Notes: a model not told the origin generated them from the letters alone. Numbered from the stretch's first letter, positions 37,088 to 48,500 are shown. The stretch: 64,000 bases of DNA from Morganella psychrotolerans (GCF_001676155.1 NZ_LZEW01000012.1:496001-560000); one strand, 5' to 3'. Made by a program: numbers and translations.

Positions 37088-37581
37088 TGCGGATACTGGT
37101 GCTGGGTGTCGGTAATATTCTGCTGACAGATGAAGCGATTGGTGTGCATGTCGTTGAAGCGCTGGAGCAGCGCTATCATCTGCCTGATTATGTCGAGGTT
37201 ATGGATGGCGGCACGGCAGGAATGGAGTTACTGGACAGTATGGCTGGGCGGGATCATCTGATTATCGCCGATGCCATCGTGACCACAAAAAGCACGCCGG
37301 GAACCATTAAAATCCTGCGCGATGATGAAGTCCCTGCGCTGTTTACCAACAAAATATCGCCGCATCAGCTCGGGCTGTCAGATGTGTTGTCAGCCCTGCG
37401 TTTTACCGGGGAATTTCCCCACAAACTCACGCTGGTCGGGGTTATCCCGGAATCTCTGGAGCCGGAAATCGGTATGACAGAGACACTTAAAGCGGCTGTT
37501 GAGCCCGCACTGCAACAGGTGCTGGCGGCACTGCGTGAATCAGGTGTTGACGCAATTTTAAAGGAGCCGGCACATGTCTGA
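37087..37581 (+). CDS. hybD: hydrogenase 2 maturation endopeptidase HybD
   Basis: HybD cleaves the C-terminal tail of HybC after nickel insertion. The 164-residue protein has VLGVGNILLTDEAIGVHV near residue 4, whose glutamate ligates nickel, DGGTAGMELL near residue 40, and SPHQLGLSDVL near residue 90. It starts on the last base of the hybC stop codon. Confidence 0.96.
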   Translation: MRILVLGVGNILLTDEAIGVHVVEALEQRYHLPDYVEVMDGGTAGMELLDSMAGRDHLIIADAIVTTKSTPGTIKILRDDEVPALFTNKISPHQLGLSDVLSALRFTGEFPHKLTLVGVIPESLEPEIGMTETLKAAVEPALQQVLAALRESGVDAILKEPAHV

Positions 37582-38065
37582 TGATATTCAGGGCTTTCAG
37601 AACAGCCCGGTGGCACAGATAAAAACGGCATTTGAGAAAATCGCCGGTGATGCGATGCAACAGCTTACTTTTCTGCATCCGTCGATGCCGGTCTATGTCA
37701 CAAATTTTACCTTGTTTGAAGGACAGTGGACGGGATGTGTGATTACGCCGTGGATGTTCAGCGTGCTGATTTTCCCGGGACCCGGACAAACCTGGACCGC
37801 GCGTAAGGTCAGTGAAAAAATCGGGCTGCATCTGCCGTACGGCACCATGACATTTACTGTCGGGGAGCTGGACGGTGTATCGCAGTATCTCACCTGCTCA
37901 CTGTTATCACCGCTGCCGCATTCACTGGCAGCGGAAGAGGGAATGCGGCTGGCAGATGATTGCGCGCGTATGTTGCTTTCGCTGCCGGTAAGTGATCCGG
38001 ACGCGCCGCAGATGGCAGGTCGCCGCGAGGTATTCCTCCGTCACGCGGAACGCGGGCATGCATGA
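37574..38065 (+). CDS. hybE: hydrogenase 2 chaperone HybE
   Basis: HybE is the chaperone that holds the HybO Tat precursor until its clusters are loaded. The 163-residue sequence (E. coli 162) includes FLHPSMPVYVTNFTLFEGQW and VITPWMFSVLIFPGPGQTW, the conserved core of the family. It overlaps hybD by 8 bp and hybF by 8 bp. Confidence 0.94.
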   Translation: MSDDIQGFQNSPVAQIKTAFEKIAGDAMQQLTFLHPSMPVYVTNFTLFEGQWTGCVITPWMFSVLIFPGPGQTWTARKVSEKIGLHLPYGTMTFTVGELDGVSQYLTCSLLSPLPHSLAAEEGMRLADDCARMLLSLPVSDPDAPQMAGRREVFLRHAERGHA

Positions 38066-38399
38066 GTTATCACTCTGCATGAGTGCGGCGGATATTATCC
38101 GCGAACAGGCGCAGGAGCACGGTATCACGCGGGTGACGGATGTCTGGCTGGAAATCGGCGCACTTGCCGATGTGGAAGAGAGTGCGCTGCGCTTTGCGTT
38201 TGATATTGCCTGCCGCGACACAGCGGCACAAGGTTGCACGCTGCACATTGATATTATCCCCGCGCAGGCCTGGTGCTGGGATTGCAGCAGAGCAGTGTCC
38301 GTAATGCAGCACGCGACGGCATGTCCTCACTGTCACGGAGAACGTCTGCGGGTCAGTGACGGCGACGCGCTGCGGGTAAAAAGCCTGGAGGGAGAGTGA
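38058..38399 (+). CDS. hybF: hydrogenase nickel-insertion accessory protein HybF (HypA family)
   Basis: The 113-residue HypA-family protein begins MHELSLCMS, where the N-terminal Met-His-Glu binds nickel. It has a zinc site from CWDC and CPHC near residues 73-92. It delivers nickel to HybC with HypB. The ATG at 38058 is fixed by the MHE motif. hybG, which ends the E. coli operon, is not present; the next gene is ampR in the opposite direction, only 2 bp away. Confidence 0.95.
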   Translation: MHELSLCMSAADIIREQAQEHGITRVTDVWLEIGALADVEESALRFAFDIACRDTAAQGCTLHIDIIPAQAWCWDCSRAVSVMQHATACPHCHGERLRVSDGDALRVKSLEGE

Positions 38400-38401
38400 G
38401 A

Positions 38402-39277
38402 TTACGGCTCTCCATATTCTTTTAACCATTGTGCAAACAGCTTCATTGCCGGGCTTTCCGGGCGTGATTGCAGACGCGTCAACCAGTAACCGCCCAGTGT
38501 AATTTCTGTGGCAAAGGGCTGAACAAGTGCGCCGGATTGTATCCGGCGCTCAAACATGCAGACCGGGGCAATCGCAATCCCGGCGCCGAGCTGCGCGGCT
38601 TCTGCCATTGCCAGCGAGGTATCAAACACCATGACCGGGTGTGACGGCGAAAGCGCTTTCCCGCCTGCGCAACTCATCCATCTGCTCCATTCATCCCGCC
38701 GGTAAGATCGTAATAAAGGAAACTGAAGAATATCATCAGGATGCTGTAGTTTTTCAGCAATTGACGGCGTGCATAACGGCGCATGCGGTGCATTGAAAAT
38801 TAATTCAGAATCCACTTCGTGCCACGCGCCGTTTCCAAAGCGAATAGTATAATCATGTCCTTCTGCGGCGGGATCTACATGGTTATTATGCGTGGAGATC
38901 TGCACATCAATATGCGGGTATTTATCATAAAAATCCGCAAGGCGCGGCAATAACCAGCCGACAGCAAATGTCCCGACCACCCCAGCTTTTATGCGCTCAC
39001 GGAATTGCCCTTGCGAAAACTGATCCAGGGTATCGGCGATTTTATCAAACGCCTCATTGAGTACCGGCAGCAGACTCTCTCCCTCGTGAGTCAGTACCAG
39101 TCCGCGGGACACGCGGACAAACAACGCGCACCTGAGTTGTTCTTCCAGTAATCTGACCTGCTGGCTGACGGCGGCATGAGTCACATTCAGCTCAACAGCG
39201 GCGCGGGTAAAACTGAGATGGCGGGCGGCGGCTTCGAATGCTCTGAGCGGATTCAGCGGAATATAGCGTCTGACCAT
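38402..39277 (-). CDS. ampR: LysR-family regulator of beta-lactamase AmpR
   Basis: AmpR senses muropeptides: UDP-MurNAc-pentapeptide keeps it a repressor, and anhydro-muropeptides turn it into an activator of ampC. The 291-residue protein has the typical N-terminus (RRYIPLNPLRAFEAAARHLSFTRAA), a helix-turn-helix at about residues 10-66 and an effector domain. Length equals that of other AmpR proteins. It is divergent from ampC with 112 bp between starts, where it should bind. Confidence 0.95.
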   Translation of the reverse strand: MVRRYIPLNPLRAFEAAARHLSFTRAAVELNVTHAAVSQQVRLLEEQLRCALFVRVSRGLVLTHEGESLLPVLNEAFDKIADTLDQFSQGQFRERIKAGVVGTFAVGWLLPRLADFYDKYPHIDVQISTHNNHVDPAAEGHDYTIRFGNGAWHEVDSELIFNAPHAPLCTPSIAEKLQHPDDILQFPLLRSYRRDEWSRWMSCAGGKALSPSHPVMVFDTSLAMAEAAQLGAGIAIAPVCMFERRIQSGALVQPFATEITLGGYWLTRLQSRPESPAMKLFAQWLKEYGEP

Positions 39278-39323
39278 ATATCACCTGTAAGTTTTTCTTT
39301 AGGCTCTTGTTATAATTTACCGT

Positions 39324-39352
39324 TTGTTCTGTACCCGTATTCTGACGATACT
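39324..39352 (+). promoter_or_regulatory. putative ampC promoter
   Basis: TTGTTC at 39324-39329 and GATACT at 39347-39352 are 17 bp apart and 38 bp upstream of the ampC start. AmpR should bind just upstream, in the AT-rich 39278-39320 segment. The hexamers are imperfect, as expected for an activator-dependent promoter. Confidence 0.5.
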
Positions 39353-39389
39353 TCAGCCCGGGATCCATATACATAAGAGATTAATTATG

Positions 39390-40529
39390 ATGACAAAATC
39401 GTTATCCGCAACACTGGTTTCGGCACTGCTGGTATTTTCAGTACCGGGGCTGTCAATCGCGGCAGATGTCGCTGCCACGGTTAATAACACTATTGAGCCA
39501 TTACTGAAGCAGCAGGCAATTCCGGGTATGGCAGTAGCTGTTACCGTGCAGGGAAAACAGTATTTCTTTAATTACGGGCTTGCTGATGTACAGGCAAAAC
39601 AGCCGGTAACAGAAAATACACTATTTGAGCTTGGATCTGTAAGCAAAACTTTCACAGGTGTGCTTGGCGGCATATCAGTGGCAAAAAATGAGATCTCACT
39701 GAGTGACCCTGCCATAAAATACTGGCCGGAACTTAATTCTGCGCAATGGAAGAAAATCACCTTACTGGATTTGGCAACTTACACGGCGGGCGGATTGCCG
39801 TTACAGGTGCCGTCTGAGGTAGTCACCCGGCAGGATTTACTGTATTTTTATCAGCAGTGGCAGCCACAATGGACACCGGGAGATATGCGTCTGTATGCAA
39901 ACAGCAGTATCGGGCTGTTTGGTGTCCTGACCGCAAAAGCCATTGATATGCCATATGAAAAAGCACTTCAGACACGTATTTTTACACCACTGGCACTGTC
40001 ACATACATTTATTACTGTGCCGGATGCGGCAAAGAATCAGTATGCCTATGGTTATAAAAACAATGAGCCGGTGCGCCTGTCTCCGGAGCAGCTTGATGCC
40101 GAATCTTATGGCGTGAAGTCATCCTCAAAAGACATGCTTAACTGGATAGAAGCCAATCTGAACCCGTCTGAAACGGGTAACAGTGACCTGGAAAACGGGA
40201 TCAAAGTTGCACAGACGCGTTACTACAAAACAGCTGCAATTAATCAGGGACTAGGTTGGGAGATGTATGACTGGCCGCAGCAATCAGATATGATCGCGGG
40301 CGGCGTGACCAATGAGGTGGCATTAGAACCGCATCCGGTAACAAGTCACGGCGTCCGGCCATACAAAAAAGCCTCATGGGTGCATAAAACCGGTGCAACA
40401 AACGGGTTTGGTGCTTATGTGGCATTTATTCCGGAAAAACAGATCGGAATTGTTATCCTTGCGAATAAAAACTACCCGAATACGGAAAGAGTGAAAGCCG
40501 CACAGGCTATTTTGAGTGCGCTGGAGTAA
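39390..40529 (+). CDS. ampC: class C beta-lactamase AmpC (DHA family)
   Basis: AmpC is a periplasmic serine beta-lactamase that hydrolyses penicillins and cephalosporins. The 379-residue precursor has a signal peptide ([23 protein letters not shown]), the SVSK active-site motif in [10 protein letters not shown], the YAN motif (RLYANSSIG), and KTG in [12 protein letters not shown]. Length and many segments match DHA-1 of Morganella. I pick the second of two adjacent ATG codons (39390) because it gives the family length. It is divergent from ampR, so it is inducible in principle. Confidence 0.96.
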   Translation: MTKSLSATLVSALLVFSVPGLSIAADVAATVNNTIEPLLKQQAIPGMAVAVTVQGKQYFFNYGLADVQAKQPVTENTLFELGSVSKTFTGVLGGISVAKNEISLSDPAIKYWPELNSAQWKKITLLDLATYTAGGLPLQVPSEVVTRQDLLYFYQQWQPQWTPGDMRLYANSSIGLFGVLTAKAIDMPYEKALQTRIFTPLALSHTFITVPDAAKNQYAYGYKNNEPVRLSPEQLDAESYGVKSSSKDMLNWIEANLNPSETGNSDLENGIKVAQTRYYKTAAINQGLGWEMYDWPQQSDMIAGGVTNEVALEPHPVTSHGVRPYKKASWVHKTGATNGFGAYVAFIPEKQIGIVILANKNYPNTERVKAAQAILSALE

Positions 40530-40540
40530 GCGGGTTTTAG

Positions 40541-40577
40541 AACATAAAGGCCACTCATTATGAGTGGCCTTTATGTT
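40541..40577 (+). terminator. long perfect hairpin terminator of ampC
   Basis: AACATAAAGGCCACTCA pairs perfectly over 17 bp with its complement, with a 3-nt loop, starting 11 bp after the ampC stop codon. The tail is only GG then TTT, so a factor may assist. Confidence 0.75.
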
Positions 40578-40596
40578 TGGTTTGACGAGGTGTTTA

Positions 40597-40639
40597 GTGT
40601 AATGGCGGGGCTATATCAAATATAGCCCCGCCATTACAC
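40597..40639. repeat. 19-bp perfect inverted repeat downstream of ampC
   Basis: GTGTAATGGCGGGGCTATA and its exact complement flank TCAAA. It follows the ampC terminator by 19 bp and has no T tract, so it is more likely a mobile-element end, a protein site or an mRNA barrier than a standard terminator. Confidence 0.7.
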
Positions 40640-41662
40640 CCCGGCTATCAGTGCGGAAAAAGTAAAGCCGCCACTGTCATTCAGACATACCGGGTAAAAA
40701 TAATAACTAATCTGATATTAACAGAGCAATGCAGAGTCTCTGTCATAGTGACAGCAGCGGCAAGTCAATTAACAGGTAATTTATATTGCAAATGAACTTA
40801 TTATGCTTATTATTTGAGTGTATATATCGGTATTTATAAATTTAAATTGGCGGATGTATCGAAACAGAGAGTTGTATATTATTAAACCAAGCCGATAATA
40901 ATAGCGATAATACGCATTATTAATCTGTGGTATTACATGTATTTAATCTTTAAAAGACTGGTGAGGTAAAGCAGAATGCTACTTATAAGGATGTGAAATA
41001 ATACCTTATGAATCAATTAACCACGTAATCATTAACATCTCGTACACTAAGTAACCCCGCCATAATAACGGTTTTTCATTCTTATTTATCTGTCTGTTTT
41101 TAATTAAAATAAAATTTAATGCTGGTTTTTTGCACCTGTTTTTATGGCGATACAATCATAAATGGAGCTAATTCCAATTATATTAATTAGTTACATATGA
41201 ACATATAGTGATTATGATTTTAATCGAATGTCACAGGTAAATAAAAAGCATTGCAATGTAATGTCTTTTAAGTAAAGCTATTTAAATAAAAAATGCTTAT
41301 AAAACAGAAAATAACCCATGTAATTGTATTTCTGAACCGACGGAGTTAACGTTCTCATCTGGTTTTTTCAGTATTTTGAATTGTATAGTTTTAATGATGC
41401 TTTGCTTTATTGGCTATTATTTAATCACTATTTCAGTGAGTATGGTATGATTTCTGCAGTTATTATCTCGTTTGATATATAAGTGTCCCGGATAAGGACA
41501 GATCTTTATTCAGGTATAAATACAATCTGTCTTTTTATGATTAATCTATTTTCGATGCTTTGTATCTGCGGTTTCACTAAAACATGTATCAGTTCAGATA
41601 ATAACGTATTTATTATAAAGACTTAAAGTCGTCGGCTAAATTTAAAGATTACCAGAGTTGTA
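40640..41662. other. AT-rich intergenic region of about 1 kb
   Basis: No gene is supported. The region is very AT-rich. Near its end there is an extended -10 element (TGGTATGAT, 41443-41451) and then a terminator-like hairpin at 41497-41536. This could be the leader of the next gene or a small RNA. Confidence 0.5.
41497..41536 (+). terminator. terminator-like hairpin upstream of the periplasmic protein gene
   Basis: GACAGAT (41497-41503) pairs with ATCTGTC (41525-41531) around a 21-nt loop and is followed by five T residues. The stem is short and the loop long, so confidence is low. Confidence 0.35.
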
Positions 41663-42079
41663 ATGAAACAATTTGTTTTTTATTATGTTTTTTTATTTTT
41701 TTCATGTTCTTCAGTGTATGCTGAAAACCAGGCTGAATTATTATTCCATGTCGGTGCCGGAGCAGATAAAGAATACCGTATCGGCGGTACGATTGAGAAT
41801 AAAATGGCCTCACCAATTGAGCATGTTGCGATAACATATCTGATACTTAATGAACATTGTTACCCCGGAAATGCCAATGTTATTACTTTTAACCAAATCC
41901 CCGGGAACGAAAAATATGACTTTTCTATTCCTGTCGACGGGCCATTGTACGGTTATAAAATCTTATCATTTACAGCGTTTGATGATATGGGCAGTGAATA
42001 CGTTACAGAAGATACTACGCTGCAAATAATTCGTGAGCGGGAGACATCAAGAAAAGATACCTGCAAAAAATCACGTTAA
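41663..42079 (+). CDS. small periplasmic protein of unknown function
   Basis: I do not recognise this protein. It has 138 residues, a clear signal peptide (KQFVFYYVFLFFSCSSVYA) and a single beta-rich domain (RIGGTIENKMASPIEHVAITYLIL) that looks like an immunoglobulin or FxLYD-type sandwich. Two cysteines (in NEHCYPG and KDTCKKSR) may form a disulfide. It lies 77 bp upstream of the invasin-like gene on the same strand and may be expressed with it, perhaps as a secretion helper, but that is a guess from position. Confidence 0.7.
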   Translation: MKQFVFYYVFLFFSCSSVYAENQAELLFHVGAGADKEYRIGGTIENKMASPIEHVAITYLILNEHCYPGNANVITFNQIPGNEKYDFSIPVDGPLYGYKILSFTAFDDMGSEYVTEDTTLQIIRERETSRKDTCKKSR

Positions 42080-42156
42080 TTTATATTGTTAAAAATTAAA
42101 TACATGTGTTAACAGGCTTTGCCGGTAACATCATTTTTTAATAGGTCTAATCTGCT

Positions 42157-45100
42157 ATGACAAATACAACAGAACTTAATTCAATGACACCTCGTCACCG
42201 CTACTTTATATTTTTTTAATATTGGAATACAGATTGTATTCCCGTTATCTCTTTCATTTACCCCGTCAATACTCGCTCATGCAACAGAAAATAGAACAAA
42301 ATTCCTGTTATTACCTGAAACTAAAGTTTATACGCTGGGGTTAGGCGATACACCTGCGGGTATTGCAAAACAGCAAGGTATAACACTTGAACAGTTAAAA
42401 AAACTGAATCAGTTCAGAACATTTTCAAAACCGTTTGAAGAGCTGAGCATCGGTGATGAGATTGATATTCCGGGCGGATCTGAACCGGTAAAAACAGTGG
42501 GTACAGAAATCACTGGCACAGAAACAGCCGGTAATTCGGCAGGTATTGCTCAGACGGCATTACAGGCAGGGCATTTTTTACAAAATAATCCCGGCAGAGA
42601 TGCGGCAAAAGATTTGGCTCGCTCTGTGGCAGTGGGTGAAATTAATACACAAACTAATAATGAAGTTACTGAATGGTTGCAGGGTAAGGGAAAAGCCCGT
42701 GTTAAATTTGATGTGGATAATGATTTCACATTAAAAAATTCACAGCTGGATATTCTGGTTCCTTTGTGGGAATTACCGGAACACATGGTATTTTCACAGG
42801 CGTCACTGCATCGTACAGAAAGCCGAACCCAATCAAACTTAGGGCTGGGTTACCGTTTTTTTGCGTCTGAATATATGCTCGGGGTAAATACATTCTATGA
42901 TCACGACTGGTCCCGGAGTCACTCCCGGGTCGGACTGGGTGCTGAGTATCAACGTGATTTTATGAAATTATCGGCTAACGGATATTTCAGAACGTCGGAC
43001 TGGAAAGATTCCCGTGATGTGCAATTTTATGAAGAGCGCCCGGCCGATGGTTGGGATTTGCGTGCCGAAGGTTATCTGCCGGCATACCCTGAGATTGGGG
43101 GTAAATTAGTTTACGAAAAATATTACGGCGATAGCGTAGGCTTATTCGGTAAAGATAATCAGCAAAAAAATCCATATGCGGTGACGGTTGGCGCGAATTA
43201 TTCGCCTTTCCCGTTACTGACATTTAATGCAGAACAACGTCAGGGTAAAAGTGGCGAAAATGATACACGGTTTGGTATAGATCTAAATTATACCTTTGGT
43301 GTACCTATGTTGCAGCAACTTGATTCTCATCAGCTGCTTGCCAGCCGCTTGTTACAGTCCAACCGTTACGATTTTGTGGATCGTAATAACCATATCATTC
43401 TGGAATACCGTAAAAAAGAAACGATTTCAGTCTCACTTCCTGCTCAGGTAAGCGGATATACCGGTGAAAAACGTACACTTAACCTGTCTGTTAACAGCCG
43501 TCACGGTGTCAGCCATGTGGAATGGAGTGCCCCGGAATTATTGGCACATGGCGGACAAATTACCCGCGAAGGAATGACACAGTACAGTGTTATTTTGCCT
43601 GATTATCAATACGGGAAAGGGGCTGTTAATCACTATACGGTTTCTGTCATTGCATATGATGAATCGGGTAATCCGTCACGACAAGCAAGTACGCAGGTAT
43701 TAGTAACTTCAGCGGCAGTAAGCCCGGCCGGCAGTATATTATCACCTTCAGAAATCCTGCTGCCGAATGATGGCAAGTCGACTGAGCAGTTAATACTGAA
43801 ATTGCAAAATACGGATAATCAGCCTGTAACCGGTGTTGCTGCAGATATTCTTATGTCAGTTAAATCACTATCCGGCTCACAGTCTGATGTTACGGTCAGC
43901 AAATTTACCGAAGCCACTGATAATCCCGGAACTTACTATGCCACAGTAACAGCGGGTATATCATCAGGGGAGTTTTTACTGACTCCGAAAATTCAGAATA
44001 TCAGCATTGCATCAGCGAAAGCTATTATTGGCCGGGCACCAGCTGTCAGCGAATTGATGATAACCGGTAAGCTGGCGTTAGGAGAGACCTTAACCGGAAC
44101 GTATAAATTTAATGCTAACGGAAGTAATAATGAGGACAGATCCCGCTATCAGTGGGGAAATGAGGGAAAAACCAGCAGCCTCAATCAGAGTGAAACGGTT
44201 ATTACATCCGGCAGTATACCCGGGTATATCCTGGTCAAAGAGGATATCGGGAAGATAAAATCACTGAGTTTACAGGCAAGAAATGCTTTAAATACAGCCG
44301 GTAACACCGAAACCGTCACCACGGTGCCGGGCAGTACCGGTAACGGCACCGACGGCGGCAACAACGGCAGCATCACTGATGAAACGGGTGCTCCGGCAAT
44401 CAGTCAGGTGGCGATCAGCGGCACCCTGTCAGTGGGGCAGACGCTGCGCGGCAGCTATACCTTTGATGCGCAGACCGGTAACCCGCAGGACAGCTCAGTG
44501 GCGGCCTGGGGTGAGCGCGGCAGCACCGAAGCCGCGGTGAGCGGTGGTCACGGCACGGCAACGGCGAACGGTACCCTGCCGGACTATGTGCTGAAAGCAG
44601 CGGATACCGGCAAGGTGATCGCGGTTTCGGTACAGGCGAAAAACGGCGCGGGCGTGACCGGTAACACGGAAACCGTCACCACAGCGCCGGGCAGCACCGG
44701 TAACGGCACGGACGGTGGTAATACGGATGGCAGCATTATTCAATACACGTTTACATTGACGCCTGAAAATCTGAGATTGGGGGAAACACTGCAATATCAG
44801 TATGTTTTAGAGGCGAAAGATATTACTGATGGTAAAAAAAACCATTATCCCGGCTAATAGCGCTACATGGTCTGCGAGTAATAACGGAATCGCGACTATT
44901 GCTGCTACGGGTATTCTCACAGCAAAAGCTGCAGGTAACACCGAGGTTATTGCAAAAGGGATATACCAGAATCAGCCTTTTGAAATTAAGGCAACGTTGA
45001 ATGTGTCACCATTAATTCATTCAAAACTATTTGGGTATGCTGCTGGTAACTCAGCATCCGTTGTCGTAACCCCACCTGACTATACCATCGCTATGCGTTG

Positions 45101-45410
45101 TGCCGGGATAGTCGACAATATGGGTGGGATAGGTGGTAACGGAGGAGATCTTACTACAGTGAAGAATGTCTCTAATGTCTCTAAAATTGTGACAAATACA
45201 GGCAGATACGCAGGTCATAGAGTCCTTTCCTCAATTACATTCTATTATGCCGGGGGGACGTCAACAAAATGCGGCAGAGAAGATAAAGGAACTGTCATTG
45301 TTGACTCCAGTGAGGAGTATGATATTCCTGATAATTACCGTTTACAGGGTTACAAGGCTTTCGGTGACCAATATGTAAATGGCGTAGAATATATTATTGT
45401 TGAGAAGTAA
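42157..45410 (+). CDS. intimin/invasin-like inverse autotransporter, frame broken at two runs
   Basis: This is a type Ve secreted adhesin. In order it shows a signal peptide (FPLSLSFTPSILA), a LysM-like peptidoglycan-binding segment (VYTLGLGDTPAGIAKQQGI...), and the intimin-type beta-barrel (about residues 150-400; NLGLGYRFF, GVNTFYDHDWSRSHSRVGLGAEY). Ig-like domains follow, then two ZirU-like domains, and the C-terminus has a BIG2-like domain (WSASNNGIATIAATGILTAKAAG). The long open frame starts at 42497. The ATG at 42157 joins it if one T is removed from 42211-42217. The end joins the frame at 44829 if one A is removed from 44834-44841. Full length is then 1083 residues. Confidence 0.85.
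44038..44733 (+). repeat. tandem domain repeat within the invasin-like gene
   Basis: Two units of about 345 bp encode related domains (APAVSELMITGKLALGETL and APAISQVAISGTLSVGQTL), each ending in GNTETVTT.PGSTGNGTDGGN. The tail segments (near 44301 and 44661) are almost identical in DNA. From about 44290 the DNA is markedly more GC-rich than the rest of the gene. Confidence 0.75.
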
Positions 45411-45421
45411 TTAGCGGTATT

Positions 45422-45456
45422 AAAAAGCCTCTGCTTGTTGAAAGCAGAGGCTTTTT
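45422..45456. terminator. bidirectional terminator between the invasin-like and Sel1 genes
   Basis: AAAAAGCCTCTGCTT pairs perfectly with AAGCAGAGGCTTTTT over 15 bp with a 5-nt loop. A and T runs on the two sides serve both converging genes. Confidence 0.93.
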
Positions 45457-45518
45457 GCTGTCAGCCTTAAACTTGGTCATCTGATTTTAAATAGTCCTGA
45501 CTAGTGTTTTTTCCTGAA

Positions 45519-48500
45519 TCAGTGCCCGGAAATACGGGAGAAATCCCACTCTTTCAGCGCCTGTATGGCATCTTTATCGCCGTATTTTGCCGCCAGTAAC
45601 AGGTTATCCCGCGCTTTACGCAGGTCGTCATCACTGCCTGTTCCTGCCAGTTTATTGTAATAAATCAGGGCCAGTTTATATTTTGCCAGGCTATGGTGAT
45701 CCCCTTGCTCTAATGATGTCATATCATAATATTGCGCGGCCCGGGCATAATCTTTTTTCAGTCCGGTCTGACCGAAATAGAGCATATCACCGGCAAGATG
45801 AGCGGTATTACTGTCTCCCAGTTTTGCGCCTGCATCAAAATAGGAAAGGGCTTTTTCACCATCAGTCACTATCCCGCGTTCATTTGGCTTGCGGTACAAA
45901 TTACCTAATGTATTATAGGCGCGTGCATAACCATTTTTACCCGCGATTTCATAGTAATACAGCATTTTTGTCGTATCTTCCGGTACGGTTTCCCCCCGCG
46001 CATAACTTACTGCCAGGGAGAACGCAGCACCTGCATTCCCGTTTTCAGCCTTTTGACGGCGCACCTCTGTTTCTTTTTCAAATTGACCGTATTTTTCATA
46101 TTCCTGTGTTTTACGGACACGCGCTTCAATCGCTTTACGATCCTGCTCTGAAAGCCCGGCAACCAGATCTGACTCATTCAGGGAAGAAACCTCCGCTAAT
46201 AATCCGTAGTAATAGGCTTCTGCGGCATTCTGATTTTTGACCTGTGCGTCATACATGGCAGACAACGCATGGGTGGAATGGTACTCCAGTGATGTTTTAT
46301 ACCAGGCAATGGCGTTATCAGGATTTGAATCAATATTACAGTACCCCTCCAGCCAGGCATCTCCCAGTTGTTTAGTGTCAGTTTCCGGCTGTTGCGTGTA
46401 GCGATCCCGGCGATTTTTTTTCGTGCGGGGTTCGTTTAAGCCATTCAGTCAGGTACAGAGCGGCTTTATCGGCATCTCTATAGTCTTCGCAATACTTGGA
46501 TGGCATATAGAATGTATACAGCAATTCTGTTGCGGAAATATCCCCGCCGTCATGTGCTTTTTTCAGATAAATTATGGCGTTATCAATATCATTGTTATTG
46601 CGGTAATAGAAGAACAGAGCTATCTGTGCATCTGCCCGTTGATCGGCAACGGATTGCAGGAAAGCGAGATATTTTTCATTATCCGGCTTCCTGAATGTAT
46701 TTCCGCTGTCATTACGTGTATTACCACTGTAGAGACCTGCCAGCGCCGTAAATGCTGCCGCCGACACTGCCGGGTCCTCATTTTTTATACCTTTTTCCAG
46801 CCATGAAACAGCATCAGTCCACTCAGCAGAATCCGGTGTAAAGTTGGGGTCGCTTAAAGAAAGTGCCGCAAGTTGTACTTCAGAACAGATATCCCCTTTC
46901 TCCGCGCCCCGGTGCAGTATTTCCTGTTTTTTTATCCGGTTATCAGTCATCGCCGCTTGTAAACAAAATGCAGGGACATAGCCGGTTTCAGCGCTTTTCC
47001 CGAACCAGAGTTGTGCCGCCGGGTTATTTCCCTGCTGCTGATACTTCTGCCCGAGCGCCAGGATGGCGTTATTATCTCCGCTGAGAGCCGGTTTAAGAGT
47101 AGTTTCATAGAATGTGATATTTTCTGACACATCACGCGGTCCCCGGTACTGGCGCAGCCAGATAACAGCTTCACTCAGATCCGGCTCTACAATCCACTGC
47201 TGCGCAGTTTTGTCATATTTACCGTCTGTTAGTATATCTGAAAGCAGAATAGCCGCCCGGTCATGACCGGCTTGTGCCGCCTGCCGGAGGTAAATGACGG
47301 ATTTTTTCTGATCTTTTTGTGTACCATTTCCTGTCAGAAGTGCATAACCTAACTGGTAAGCGGCATCCGGACTTTCACCGGCGAGTTGCAGGTTACGATC
47401 AAACTTATCCATCTCCCCGAGTTCATACTTTCCCTCTCTGCCGGCTTTGGCAAAGTAATGGCGGGCTTTCTGACGATCGGTGCTGACCAGATTGCTGCCG
47501 CTGAGATACTGGGCAGCCAGTTTGCGTGTGTAATTTTGCTCACCGGCATCGGCAAGTTGTTCATACAGGTGCAGGAGATTGGTTTTATCGGTGGCACTGA
47601 TAGTATCGGTTTCACTGTAATTGTCGATGAGTGAGATCATGGCATCGTTATAGCCACCATCAGCACTTATTTTCAGATATTTCAGCCACATGTCGTGATC
47701 GCTTTTCAGCCCGTAGTTACCGTTTCTCCAGGCGTAGGCTAATGAATAGGCAGCTTCTGCATTGCCTTTTTGTACCAGTGCGTTCAGCTCAGCAAGCTTG
47801 GCTTTGCCCTCTTTCAGGTCTCTCAGACGTGAGATGGTAAACCGGTAATCTTTGTCCGGAACTTTTTCATACCAGGCGATAGCGATATCCGGATCCGTTT
47901 TTTCACCGTAATTACCATTGACATAAATCTCCCCTAATTCATACATGCAGCGGATGCTTCCGGCATCGGCACACTTTTTATACCGGAGAACAATATCCCG
48001 TTCAGAAAGTCCTGTTATTCGTAAAAAGGCCTGCAGATGAACCGGTTTATTTCCTGTGTTCTCAATTTGTTTTAACTGAGAAATAATATATTCGTCCGCA
48101 TCTGAACTACCGAGTCCGGATGCAGTCAGCATCAGCTCAACAGACGGACGCAATGCCTCGTCTGTCATATCCGGTTGATTTTCTGCCTGTGTTAATTTTA
48201 ATAACGCATAGTAATAACTGACAGCAGGATCATGACCGATTAGTGGTTCGATCAGTTTTATGGCATCCGGATTATTCTCTGTCAGCGCAAAATATACCCA
48301 GAAATTTTTTGCAACAGCATTGTCCTTTCCCTCGCTGAACAGGATTTGTGCCGCATCATTCCATTCTTTTGGTGACAGAATATAACGGGCGCGTTCATTA
48401 TCAAGTACATCCAGAACCAGTTTCAGTGCCTGGTTGTTTTCTCCGGTATTCAGCGCGATAAGTGCTTTTGCCTGGTGAATATCTGCGCGTGATGTGTATT

